From: AWTP1-13 sp963840445
Lineage (GTDB): Bacteria; Pseudomonadota; Alphaproteobacteria; Rhizobiales; Hyphomicrobiaceae
Assembly (NCBI GenBank): GCA_963840445.1
Contig: CAWIZC010000032.1
Span: forward strand, 620,001-684,000
Reading direction: 5' to 3'
DNA: 64,000 nucleotides
The notes below the pieces were generated by a model that saw only the letters and a list, made by a program, of their open reading frames with translations, was not told the DNA's origin and made no database searches. The position numbers and the translations under genes are program-made. This document shows positions 56,959 to 64,000 of this stretch, piece by piece; position 1 is the first letter of the stretch; each line of letters opens with the position of its first letter.

Positions 56959-58381
56959 GCCGAAATGGCATAGCTCCAAAGGTGTCGCGAATGTTTGAAG
57001 CCGCTCCGGCGTCCACGTACCTGACAGGGCGTGATTTAATGGTTAGGTCGACAGAGCGGCCATTTGGGGACGGGAGAGGGAATCTGAAGCGCAGCACTTG
57101 CTCGCCCTCCCGCCGACCGCCCGATCGGGCGCGCAGCCTGGCAAGTGCCAGATCGCCTATGCGGACGTCGAAGAACACACGGCGGGATGGGGTAGAAGAG
57201 GGAACGCAAAGCGCAATCGTGCACGCGGCCCGGGCTTTGCTAACATGTAAACTGTGACTAGTTCGCCACTCGTGCGCGCCGCCAGCAACGGTAACCGGCT
57301 CCCCCCAAAGTCGGGGCCCCATGATGGGCCGTCTGACCGGTACGGGCCTAATTCCCCTGACGCGATAATCATAGCTCCGATGCGGCAGGCCGAGATCGGC
57401 AATGCCGTTCAGCACCTTCTTCGCGAGCCCCCGCCTGCGGCCTAGCCCGCGGACATTGGACCAGTATTTCAACCACTCTGTTACGGGAACAGCCAAGGCG
57501 TGGAGCCGAGCTATTGCCTGTTCCGGTATCGCCACCCCGAGTGAGCGCACATAGATCAATCCGGAAAGCGCTGTCGGAACCAAGCCGCGGCGCGCAGCAG
57601 TCTCGACTATTCGGTCCCAATCCAAACTGGACGCCGAGATCCTGTGACCGACATCAATCGCCCAGTCGCCACTATTGCCGCCGACGCCGCTGGCAAGACT
57701 AATGACGATGCTATCCTCACCGCTCGGCACCAGCACTTTCTTGCCCCCGAACAGGAGAGGGCGCGCACGGCTCCAGAGGGCAGCATCCAGTTCGGCGTCC
57801 CGCTTGGAAAAGTGGAACGCCACCCGATGCAGATCGATGTCGCCGAACCGTCCTCTGCGGAAGTTGGTGCTCGCGCGAACTGGAGCAAGCAGCCGAAGAT
57901 ACTGCCGAGACTCCCCACTGCTCGACTCCCATCCGCACTCACAAAGCGCATCGGTGGCGCGAACGACATCGCCGGGGTGAACCAGAACGTCGACATCTCC
58001 CATGATGCGGCGGGTCGCCGGCGCCAGCCCCTCGGCATAGTCTGCGCCGCCTTTGAAAAGCAGGCATGGAATGTCGGCCCCATTAAGTGCATCCAGGGCG
58101 GGCACGATTTCCGCCAACGTGAGCTGGGTCTGTGTCCAGTGCGATTTGGCCATGCCCTCCAGTCGCGGAAGCAGCTCGGAGCCCGGTTCGAGCTCGCGCA
58201 CCCGGCGCGCAAGCGGCGCAAGCAGCCGGATTTCCCGCCACTCGGCGTCTTCCAGCACACGCGTGTTCCGCCACGCCTGCCAGGCTGCGCGCGCCGTGCT
58301 TTCCTCCGCCAAGTTGGCGCGCAGGAGGAGATCAATGTGCGACGGCGGCCATCCGTGCTCGATTGCGAGGCGCTTGATCAT
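56936..58381 (-). CDS. Nucleotidyltransferase family protein (NTP_transf_5 type) with C-terminal extension
   Basis: A 481-residue protein. The core has CLLFKGGADYAEG and RIMGDVDVLVHPGD, the G-x-x-x-D-x-D pattern of the family, then RFGDIDLHR. The ATG at 58381 overlaps the stop of the upstream GT2 gene (ATGA). The last third (after about residue 330) is not part of the nucleotidyltransferase core. Related proteins occur in lasso-peptide and other peptide-modifying clusters and also in polysaccharide clusters. Substrate unknown. Confidence 0.75.
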   Translation of the reverse strand: MIKRLAIEHGWPPSHIDLLLRANLAEESTARAAWQAWRNTRVLEDAEWREIRLLAPLARRVRELEPGSELLPRLEGMAKSHWTQTQLTLAEIVPALDALNGADIPCLLFKGGADYAEGLAPATRRIMGDVDVLVHPGDVVRATDALCECGWESSSGESRQYLRLLAPVRASTNFRRGRFGDIDLHRVAFHFSKRDAELDAALWSRARPLLFGGKKVLVPSGEDSIVISLASGVGGNSGDWAIDVGHRISASSLDWDRIVETAARRGLVPTALSGLIYVRSLGVAIPEQAIARLHALAVPVTEWLKYWSNVRGLGRRRGLAKKVLNGIADLGLPHRSYDYRVRGIRPVPVRRPIMGPRLWGEPVTVAGGAHEWRTSHSLHVSKARAACTIALCVPSSTPSRRVFFDVRIGDLALARLRARSGGRREGEQVLRFRFPLPSPNGRSVDLTIKSRPVRYVDAGAASNIRDTFGAMPFRLIGAWLR

Positions 58382-59047
58382 GTCTTTCCCCTCCGTCTCC
58401 GGTCGAGCGCGGCCTTGACTGTCTGGAGGTAGCCGTAGTCGCGGCTGTCCCGTCCGTGGCTGAGGCTGCCGGGAATGATGCGACGCAGGGCCAGTACCTT
58501 CGGCATCATCTCGAGACGCAGGTCGCGCTCGCGTGCCCGTGCGATCCAATCGATCATATCACCCCTGCTGTGCGCCGGATCGATCACGGGCCCTACGCGG
58601 CGGGCACTGGCGGTGCGCATCAACATGGTCGTGCGACCCCAGAACTCCTGCACAGGTGCGTTAGGGTGAGGCTGTTCACCGTGCTTGAACAAGCGCGCGA
58701 GAGAGAACACGCCATCCAATTCCGGGACCGCCGCGAGCCGCTCCATCTGAAGCGCGACCTTTTCCCGAACCCAGAGGTCATCGGCATCGAGGCAGGCGAC
58801 AAATGGAGTTGCAACGGTGTCGAGACCACGGGTGGTTGCTGCTCCACAGCCGCTGTTGGACTGAGTGATGACGATGACCCGCTCGCCCAAAGCGCGCGCG
58901 CAGTGCGCTGTTGTGTCGGTAGACCCGTCATCGACGACTATCACGACTTCCGGGCCAACAGTCTGGTTGAGCGCAGAACTCGATCGCCTCGCCGATGGTC
59001 CTTTCGGCGTTGTACGCGGGGATGACAACGCTGTATGAGTTGGACAT
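58378..59047 (-). CDS. Family 2 glycosyltransferase (one apparent +1 frameshift)
   Basis: The ATG at 59047 opens MSNSYSVVIPAYNAERTIGE, the classic GT2 start. One extra T near 58974-58982 shifts the frame; the next frame continues SALNQTVGPEVVIVVDDGSTD, the nucleotide-sugar-binding segment, and later CLDADDLW, which supplies the metal-binding aspartates. Corrected length is about 222 residues, short but complete for the catalytic domain. It overlaps the nucleotidyltransferase gene and lies 82 bp after the next GT2 gene in transcription order. Confidence 0.82.
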
Positions 59048-59129
59048 CGGTCCTCAACACTCTCCAACCGTAAGCGGCGCGCGCCTGCTTGCGCGTTGAC
59101 TATTCACCTGAAATGCCGGCATCGCCTGC

Positions 59130-59894
59130 TCAAGGCGCAGCGGCCGTAGCGAAGACGCTCTCTGCCGCAAGGCGTCGGGTGAAGAAATGATTGACCGGCG
59201 CGGTGCGGCCAGTGCTCCGCCTCCGGGCGAGCGATCTCTGCAAAGCGACAAGCATGCCGGCCTTCACTGCGTTGGTATTCGTGGTCATGCTGGCGGGGTG
59301 GCGCCGATAGAGAGACGCAATCTCTGTCTCGATAACAAGGGGCGCCTCGGCCTCGGCCAAGCGAAGGAAGAAATCGAAGTCCTCGGAGAAGGCAAGAGTT
59401 TCGTCGAAAAGACCGAGCTTGTCGAAAACATCTCGGCGAAAAAGGGCGCTGTGCAGCGTCACCGTGAGGATCTGCAGATGGCGGGTACCAGGTGCCGGCT
59501 GGAAATTCTCCGCTAGCTCTTCGAACAGCAAAGTCTCGCCGATGACGGCGGCAGCGTCAGGGCGGTCTGCAAGCTTTTTCGCCTGACGTGCAATACGTCC
59601 TGGAGGACATAGGTCGTCCGAATCGAGGAAGGTGACGTACTCACCGGTAGCTGCCGTGACACCGACGTTGCGGGTCGGCGAAACACCTCTGTGCTCGCAC
59701 TGCAGCAGGCGGATGCGCTGGTCGCGCTCGGAAATGGATGAGACGACACGTGTGGTCTCGTCGGTGGAGCCGTCATCTACGACGATGATTTCCAAATCGA
59801 TACCCGGCTCCGATTGGACCGATGCGAGAGCCTCGGCAATAAAACATGCCCCGTTGTAGACGGGCATGACGATGCTGACACGCGGGTGGTTCAC
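59130..59894 (-). CDS. Family 2 glycosyltransferase
   Basis: A 254-residue GT2 enzyme starting from GTG 59894: VSIVMPVYNGACFIAEALASV, IIVVDDGSTDET, GVSPTRNVGVTAATGEYVTFLDSDDLCPPG and an acidic EDFDFFLRLAE that matches the usual catalytic base region. The GTG overlaps the stop of the HPr-kinase-like gene (GTGA). Probably cytoplasmic, adding a sugar to an unknown acceptor made by this operon. Confidence 0.87.
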   Translation of the reverse strand: MNHPRVSIVMPVYNGACFIAEALASVQSEPGIDLEIIVVDDGSTDETTRVVSSISERDQRIRLLQCEHRGVSPTRNVGVTAATGEYVTFLDSDDLCPPGRIARQAKKLADRPDAAAVIGETLLFEELAENFQPAPGTRHLQILTVTLHSALFRRDVFDKLGLFDETLAFSEDFDFFLRLAEAEAPLVIETEIASLYRRHPASMTTNTNAVKAGMLVALQRSLARRRSTGRTAPVNHFFTRRLAAESVFATAAAP

Positions 59895-60991
59895 GCGGGC
59901 AACTCCTCGATGAAACGACGTGCGCTGTCTGCGATCTCGCTGCTGTTCTCCGAGAGTAGCATCGTGAACACTGGAAGGTGCCGGGTCAGCCACGCCGAGA
60001 ACATGAAGCCTGACGCGCGGGCGCCGGGCATCTGCGCCCACATTGACGGTGCAAACTTCTGAAAGGCGGTCTGCGCGTCGGCCGGCACGAACTGCGTGTG
60101 CCGCGCCCTTGCAATCGCCGGCATTACGATCGCCCTCACGCGCATCTCCTCGACCATGCAGCCGGGAAACAGCAGCTCGGGGTCGAGTTCGAGCTTGTTC
60201 TGCCAGTTGACCTGCGCGTGCGCTGCATGTGCCGCAAGGCCGGGAATGCGGGCGAGCCCTTCCCGATCCTGTTTCAGGAGCCGGTAGGCACGGAACGCCG
60301 TCAAGGGCGCACCGGGAGCAACGAGCACGTAATCGTCACCCACCGTGTTCAAACCACTGGCGAGTCCCGCCAGGCATGTGCCGGACTTGCCGGCGCCGCC
60401 CGCGCCGACGATCAGGATGCCCTTGCCTCCGACCGCCAACGTGGCCGCATGAATCAGCCGCCAGCCCCGGCACGCCGCGGCAAAATGCAACAAGATCCGG
60501 AACGGCGCGCCGCTGTCCCAGGGCGGAAGGTCCGTCAACTTATCGACCAACTGCACGCCTACGCGAGCAGCAGGGTCGAAAATCGAGAATGGGTCTGCGG
60601 GCGCCGGCATCTCGGCTGCAGGAAATGCACCCTTCAGTCCGAGAGACTTGAGCATCTCCTCAAAGCGGCGAGGCGACCCATACCATCCGCGTTGCGCAGA
60701 CGGCGCCGGCCATCCCAGCGCCTTGGTCTCCAGAAGATTGAAGGTCAGATCAACACGGGGAGCCCCGCCCTGGGTGAGAGAGCCGCCGAGCCGCGTGCAG
60801 TAGAGAGAGGCTGCCTGCGCATCGGTGGAGCGCAGACGCACGGTCCAGTCTGCAACGCGCACGTCGAAGGTCGTGAGCTCTTCGTCGCGGATTGCGCTGG
60901 CACGATCAAGGATCCGGCGCACGCTATCGGCGTCCACCGTTGTCGACGGCAACGGCCCTGCTGCTACTGAGCCCTGCACCCGACCACCCAA
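59891..60991 (-). CDS. HPr-kinase-like P-loop protein
   Basis: A 366-residue protein resembling the serine kinase domain of HprK used in PqqD-associated gene sets. It has a Walker A LIVGAGGAGKSGTCLAGLASG near residue 195 and a DDYVLVAPG segment as an acidic metal site. The first 180 residues form an uncharacterised N-terminal domain. It starts at TTG directly after the PqqD-like stop, so the two are coupled. Related kinases phosphorylate peptides in some lasso-peptide clusters; here the substrate is unknown. Confidence 0.78.
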   Translation of the reverse strand: MGGRVQGSVAAGPLPSTTVDADSVRRILDRASAIRDEELTTFDVRVADWTVRLRSTDAQAASLYCTRLGGSLTQGGAPRVDLTFNLLETKALGWPAPSAQRGWYGSPRRFEEMLKSLGLKGAFPAAEMPAPADPFSIFDPAARVGVQLVDKLTDLPPWDSGAPFRILLHFAAACRGWRLIHAATLAVGGKGILIVGAGGAGKSGTCLAGLASGLNTVGDDYVLVAPGAPLTAFRAYRLLKQDREGLARIPGLAAHAAHAQVNWQNKLELDPELLFPGCMVEEMRVRAIVMPAIARARHTQFVPADAQTAFQKFAPSMWAQMPGARASGFMFSAWLTRHLPVFTMLLSENSSEIADSARRFIEELPA

Positions 60992-61465
60992 TCAGTCTCT
61001 CGGCTGCACAACCGGCCAACCCATCTGCTCATCGGCATCGTGGATGGGATCGGCCAGGATCAGGTCCTTCATATCCTCGTAGGTCTCCAGCAGGAGCCCG
61101 CGATGGCCATTCCGGGCAAGGGCTACGCTTTCTGCGGCAACTACGGGATGCGTCCCGCCAGTTTCTCGCGGGCGCATCAGCCCATGCTGCTCGATCTGTG
61201 CGATGAACTCGCGCGCCCGGGTCGTCAGCTGAGCGTCCACCGCTCCGATCTCGGCAACCAAGTCCGAAGGCAGATGCCCGGATTCTAGGTCCCGCCAGAC
61301 TGCACCGGCAAGGTCCCGAAGGCTGAAATAGACGCCACTAGCGATATTGAGGACGACAACTTCGCCGTCGAAGTTATCGGCAATGCAATCCGGTGTGGCA
61401 ACCTCAAGGGCCCTGCCGCGGCCTTTGGCGCCCATATCAACATTTGCTCGATCAATCGAAGGCAT
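60992..61465 (-). CDS. PqqD-like peptide-recognition protein
   Basis: A 157-residue protein. Residues 20-100 form a PqqD-type winged-helix fold (VVVLNIASGVYFSLRDLAGAVWRDLESG), the RiPP recognition element of many peptide-modifying systems. The C-terminal 50 residues carry an acidic tail with ETYEDMKDLILADPIHDADEQMGWPV, common in PqqD-family proteins of this clade. The ATG at 61465 has GGAGG upstream. It is the first gene of the operon PqqD, HprK, GT2, GT2, nucleotidyltransferase. Confidence 0.75.
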   Translation of the reverse strand: MPSIDRANVDMGAKGRGRALEVATPDCIADNFDGEVVVLNIASGVYFSLRDLAGAVWRDLESGHLPSDLVAEIGAVDAQLTTRAREFIAQIEQHGLMRPRETGGTHPVVAAESVALARNGHRGLLLETYEDMKDLILADPIHDADEQMGWPVVQPRD

Positions 61466-61980
61466 GGAATTCTAACCTCCAACACCTCGCCAACAATCAT
61501 ATGACATCAAGCATCGCCTATAGCACAGGCAGTGTTGAGGCAATATGGTTCGCGGGAGCCATTAGCTATGGCTGTGGAGCACAGTTGATCGGCAGCGTGA
61601 TGTTGCGGAATTGTGACGGAAGAAGCGAGTAGGCGTCATCCACCCGCAGGTCCGGGATGTGTCCGCGCTACGCGCGTCGGAGGCGTATTGAGATGGTCGT
61701 TCGCCTGTTTCCTGGCCGAGTATTTGCGAGCGGAGGTTGCGACGAGGTAGTGCCGCCATCAAGGCGCAGCACTCCCGTCATATGCTCAAGGCGAGTATTG
61801 AATGCGGCGTGGGTCGATCACGTCGATCTCGAAATGGCTGCGGTAATGAAAGCCCTTTTTGCGTTCGTGCCCGGACACGCGGCCGGATCTCGCGCGTTTG
61901 CAGCGTCCGAGTCGCCCGGTAGGGAGCAATCGTTTCTTCAGGTTGTGGGCCGGCTCGCCGCGAATGCACGGCCAGGGCTG
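61466..61980. other. Region upstream of the PqqD-led operon, no supported gene
   Basis: About 515 bp. It should hold the promoter of the minus-strand operon; a weak TTGCCT...TATAGG pair reading leftwards is present at about 61513-61543. Short minus-strand frames exist (for example one starting near 61780 and interrupted after about 37 codons) but none is convincing as a precursor peptide. Confidence 0.4.
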
Positions 61981-62572
61981 TCAGCCAGAGCAGTCCGGCA
62001 AGGCTAGGAGCGCCGCGACGACGCCCTGGAGAACGAAGAACAGCAGCGCCGCGATAAGTCCGTCGGCCACAGACACGCTCGCCGGCGGCGAAGCGCCTAG
62101 GTCAAGCAGAAAGGGAGGTGATCCCTTGCCTTTTGCCAAAGCGCCAGCCCACGCAGCGCGGTCAGCACGACAAATCCCGTCCGCTGCCAAATGCTGCCCG
62201 CGAAGATCGCGAAAGCATAGAGCGAGGCCAGCAGCATATAAAGATAGACGTAGCTGGGATGCAGGCGCCGCTGCACGAGCTGATCCAGAGGACCACAGGC
62301 GAACATACCGAGCGCGGTGGCGATCACCGCAAAGACGGGAACGCCGAGGAGAACAACCACGAACAGCTCGAGCTGGTGAAAGGACAGCGTTGGGTGCAAG
62401 GCCATGCCGCAGCCCAATATCGCCACAGCGTAGACGAGGCAGACACTCCCTCAGAGCAGCGCCTTTTCCCGCAGGATTGAGGGCAGGGATTTAGGGGCGT
62501 GGCTCTACGGATGTCCCGAACCAACTTCTCGGCGCCGTCCGGTTTGCGCCCATTCCTGTCCGTCATCGTCAT
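61981..62572 (-). pseudogene. Broken multi-pass membrane protein
   Basis: Three minus-strand frames fit end to end: MTDRNGRKPDGAEKLVRDIRRAT, then KSLPSILREKALL-stop-GSVCLVYAVAILGCG with four to five membrane helices (GVPVFAVIATALGMF, PSYVYLYMLLASLYAFAIFAG), then PFLLDLGASPPASVSVADGL and LIAALLFFVLQGVVAALL. The joins need a missing base near 62500, an in-frame TGA near 62450 and a missing base near 62110. Unlike the insertion-type breaks elsewhere, these are deletions plus a stop, so I regard it as a real pseudogene. The family is not recognised. Confidence 0.5.
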
Positions 62573-62608
62573 CCCTCCGAGGGGTTACGATGAGCCAGGA
62601 ACTCTCGC

Positions 62609-63328
62609 TTACGCAATCAGCTCAATCTGTCCGGTAAGTGCTGACGGCGAACACCACGGCCGGTCCGGGGCGATGCTTTGACCCTGCTCGTTCTGGACAA
62701 AGACGCAGTCCGCACATATTCCACGGCCGCAGTCGCAGCCCAAACGGACGCTGCCCCCGCCCGTGGCAGTCGTGAAGGGACGATTGTAGGAAATCGCAAC
62801 AGCCGGGGTGGTGGTACTCTCGTAGACGCTGTTTCCGCCCCACGAGTTGTAGGCCTGCCACGTCTCGTCGGATGTCTTGAAGACGATGTCAGATTGGCTG
62901 GCGTCGTTGCGGACGATAAAGGGAATGTGGTTCTCGCCGAACGTTCCGTCCTCGCGCACGAGCTTCGCAATATAGACGCCCGAGGTTGCGTCGGAGGGAA
63001 TCTTCCAGCCGTCGGTCACCTGCCAGTTCCCGGCGTCGACAACTCCGGTGGAGGCGTCGAACAAAGGGTTCGGTTGGAAAATCGGATCCTCGTGATGATC
63101 GACCGTGCCGATGTACCTTGCTCCCAGGCCATCATAGTACCCCAAGCGGTAGATATCGATGCGGTAGTCACCGGTGTCGGTACTGATCTTGAAATCAACC
63201 GTTGAGCCTATGTTGAAGCTCATGTCGGTGGTGAAGCCCTCGATGCTCGTGCTAGCACCGTTTTCAAGGCCCCATTCGCTCTCAGGATTGCCCCGCTTCT
63301 GGTTTTCCAGAGTGATTGCGTTTGCCAT
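62609..63328 (-). CDS. Truncated N,N-dimethylformamidase beta-subunit-like protein
   Basis: A 239-residue frame. The first 190 residues match the domain found in N,N-dimethylformamidase large subunits and related secreted proteins: SIEGFTTDMSFNIGSTVDFKI, YRIDIYRLGYYDGLGARYIGTV, SGVYIAKLVREDGTFGENHIPFIVRND, and TWQAYNSWGGNSVYES...SYNRPF. After that the similarity ends abruptly near 62760; the remaining cysteine-rich tail (CDCGRGICADC) looks unrelated. Full members are much longer, so the gene appears truncated, perhaps by recombination. A 14-bp direct repeat lies upstream. Confidence 0.65.
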   Translation of the reverse strand: MANAITLENQKRGNPESEWGLENGASTSIEGFTTDMSFNIGSTVDFKISTDTGDYRIDIYRLGYYDGLGARYIGTVDHHEDPIFQPNPLFDASTGVVDAGNWQVTDGWKIPSDATSGVYIAKLVREDGTFGENHIPFIVRNDASQSDIVFKTSDETWQAYNSWGGNSVYESTTTPAVAISYNRPFTTATGGGSVRLGCDCGRGICADCVFVQNEQGQSIAPDRPWCSPSALTGQIELIA

Positions 63329-63421
63329 GTCTAGCCTTTATCACCTCTTTCGGAAGTCGAGCGGTAAGTTGCGAATTGCATGCAATACAGTCTGCGACCC
63401 GGTCGAGTTGGTTCACTCCCT

Positions 63422-63475
63422 ATTATCTTGCGCGACACAGGGTATGCGCTCGATCATTATCATTATCTTGCGCGA
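63422..63475. promoter_or_regulatory. Direct repeat upstream of the dimethylformamidase-like gene
   Basis: ATTATCTTGCGCGA occurs at 63422-63435 and again at 63462-63475, a 40-bp period, that is about four helical turns, so both lie on the same DNA face. It is 94-147 bp upstream of the start at 63328, a plausible position for an activator. The repeat is seen directly; the role is inferred. Confidence 0.45.
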
Positions 63476-64000
63476 TGCGCGCACTCGCTCGTAATGCTTA
63501 ATCTCCTCGGCTGGTAGCCAATGTTTCCTAAACTTTTGGGATGTCAACCAGGGGTGGGGTGTGCTGCGGTTTTGGTCCGCACATCGGTCGACCGCGAGCA
63601 AGCCAGGCGCGAAAACAGGCCCGGGGTGCTTTCGGTCGCGCGGGCGCTCATATGTACACGGATCAATACTCTAGAAACGAGCATGTCCACCGTCAGCACC
63701 TAGCGGTCTCCCGGCTCACGTCCACAGCATCAAGACCGGACATGGAGGGCGGCACTGCCCTCTTCGGCTTTCGGCAATTATTGAGCTTGCGAGCCTGATC
63801 ACGCTATTCAAGGCGGGCAAGAACTGCTGCTTCCTTTTTTCGAATAATTTACTCGCGGATGCTAAGTAATTCTCTGTGTGGCGGGACCAAGCCAGTGTAT
63901 CGCGCCAGCGTGATCCGACGATCATCCGGATCGATATTACTGCCGTTTGGCTGAGTGTGTGGAACTATGCGCAGCGCGTCGGTCATCAACGCAACCCTTA
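63476..64000. other. Window end, no supported gene
   Basis: Lower-GC, irregular sequence with only short open frames. No RNA gene or mobile element was recognised. Confidence 0.4.

Noticed and set aside
56936..61465. Complete lasso-peptide cluster
   Set aside because: No asparagine-synthetase-like cyclase, transglutaminase-like protease or precursor was found in the window; only accessory-type genes are present.
63422..63475. CRISPR-like repeats
   Set aside because: Only two 14-bp units; no array, no cas genes.

Overview
The window reads as GC-rich alphaproteobacterial DNA, most likely Hyphomicrobiales (Rhizobiales). The grounds are gene content (oxalate/C1 metabolism, many ABC and TRAP transporters), a LexA box of the alphaproteobacterial GAAC-N7-GAAC type upstream of dinB, and short palindromic repeats. 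I saw no rRNA, tRNA, CRISPR array or intact insertion sequence.

Layout. 0-2.7 kb: housekeeping genes (HD hydrolase, GST, cupin, TerC-like). 2.7-21.5 kb: a nearly complete oxalate-to-formate-to-C1/CO2 module. It holds an oxalate/formate antiporter (oxlT-like), a divergent GntR regulator with palindromic sites between them, oxalyl-CoA decarboxylase (oxc), formyl-CoA transferase (frc), a 10-formyl-THF hydrolase-like protein, formate-THF ligase (fhs), an unusual 2-oxoglutarate dehydrogenase E1 paralogue, an RraA-like protein, and on the minus strand a respiratory formate dehydrogenase operon (fdnGHI-fdhE). The catalytic FDH subunit is a selenoprotein with a recognisable bacterial SECIS hairpin. 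22-24.7 kb: a decayed and then an intact TRAP transporter. 25-31.3 kb: GDP-mannose-epimerase-like protein, aldo/keto reductase, an acyl-CoA-dehydrogenase-fold protein and two orphan substrate-binding proteins. 31.5-40 kb: CHASE-GGDEF-EAL protein, metallo-beta-lactamase-fold protein, autotransporter, TIGR03032 protein. 40-44 kb: kinase/adenylyltransferase fusion, Wzx-type flippase, GNAT protein, then an IS110 remnant. 44.6-46.5 kb: SOS box, small ORF, dinB. 46.5-57 kb: acyl-CoA synthetase, enoyl-CoA hydratase, racemase, FAD oxidase, an opine-dehydrogenase-like gene with an in-frame stop, and a full liv-type ABC transporter, probably one catabolic unit for an imported amino-acid-like or organic acid compound. 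57-61.5 kb: a tightly coupled minus-strand operon of PqqD-like, HPr-kinase-like, two GT2 and a nucleotidyltransferase. 61.5-64 kb: decayed sequence with a truncated dimethylformamidase-like gene.

How the genes work together. Oxalate enters in exchange for formate. Frc and Oxc cycle CoA while converting oxalate to formyl-CoA and CO2. Formate is then either activated by Fhs to 10-formyl-THF for assimilation or oxidised by the periplasmic FDH for respiration. The hydrolase-like protein could balance the two branches.

Quality caution. At least twelve otherwise well-conserved genes or gene fragments (oxc, the formyltransferase, fhs four times, the E1 gene twice, fdnG, a solute-binding protein, the autotransporter, a GT2) are broken by single-base insertions only, with the downstream frame perfectly conserved. 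This looks like systematic sequence error rather than decay. I therefore annotate these as full genes spanning the shift, and keep them apart from genuine remnants (TRAP, IS110, nitrilase, membrane protein).
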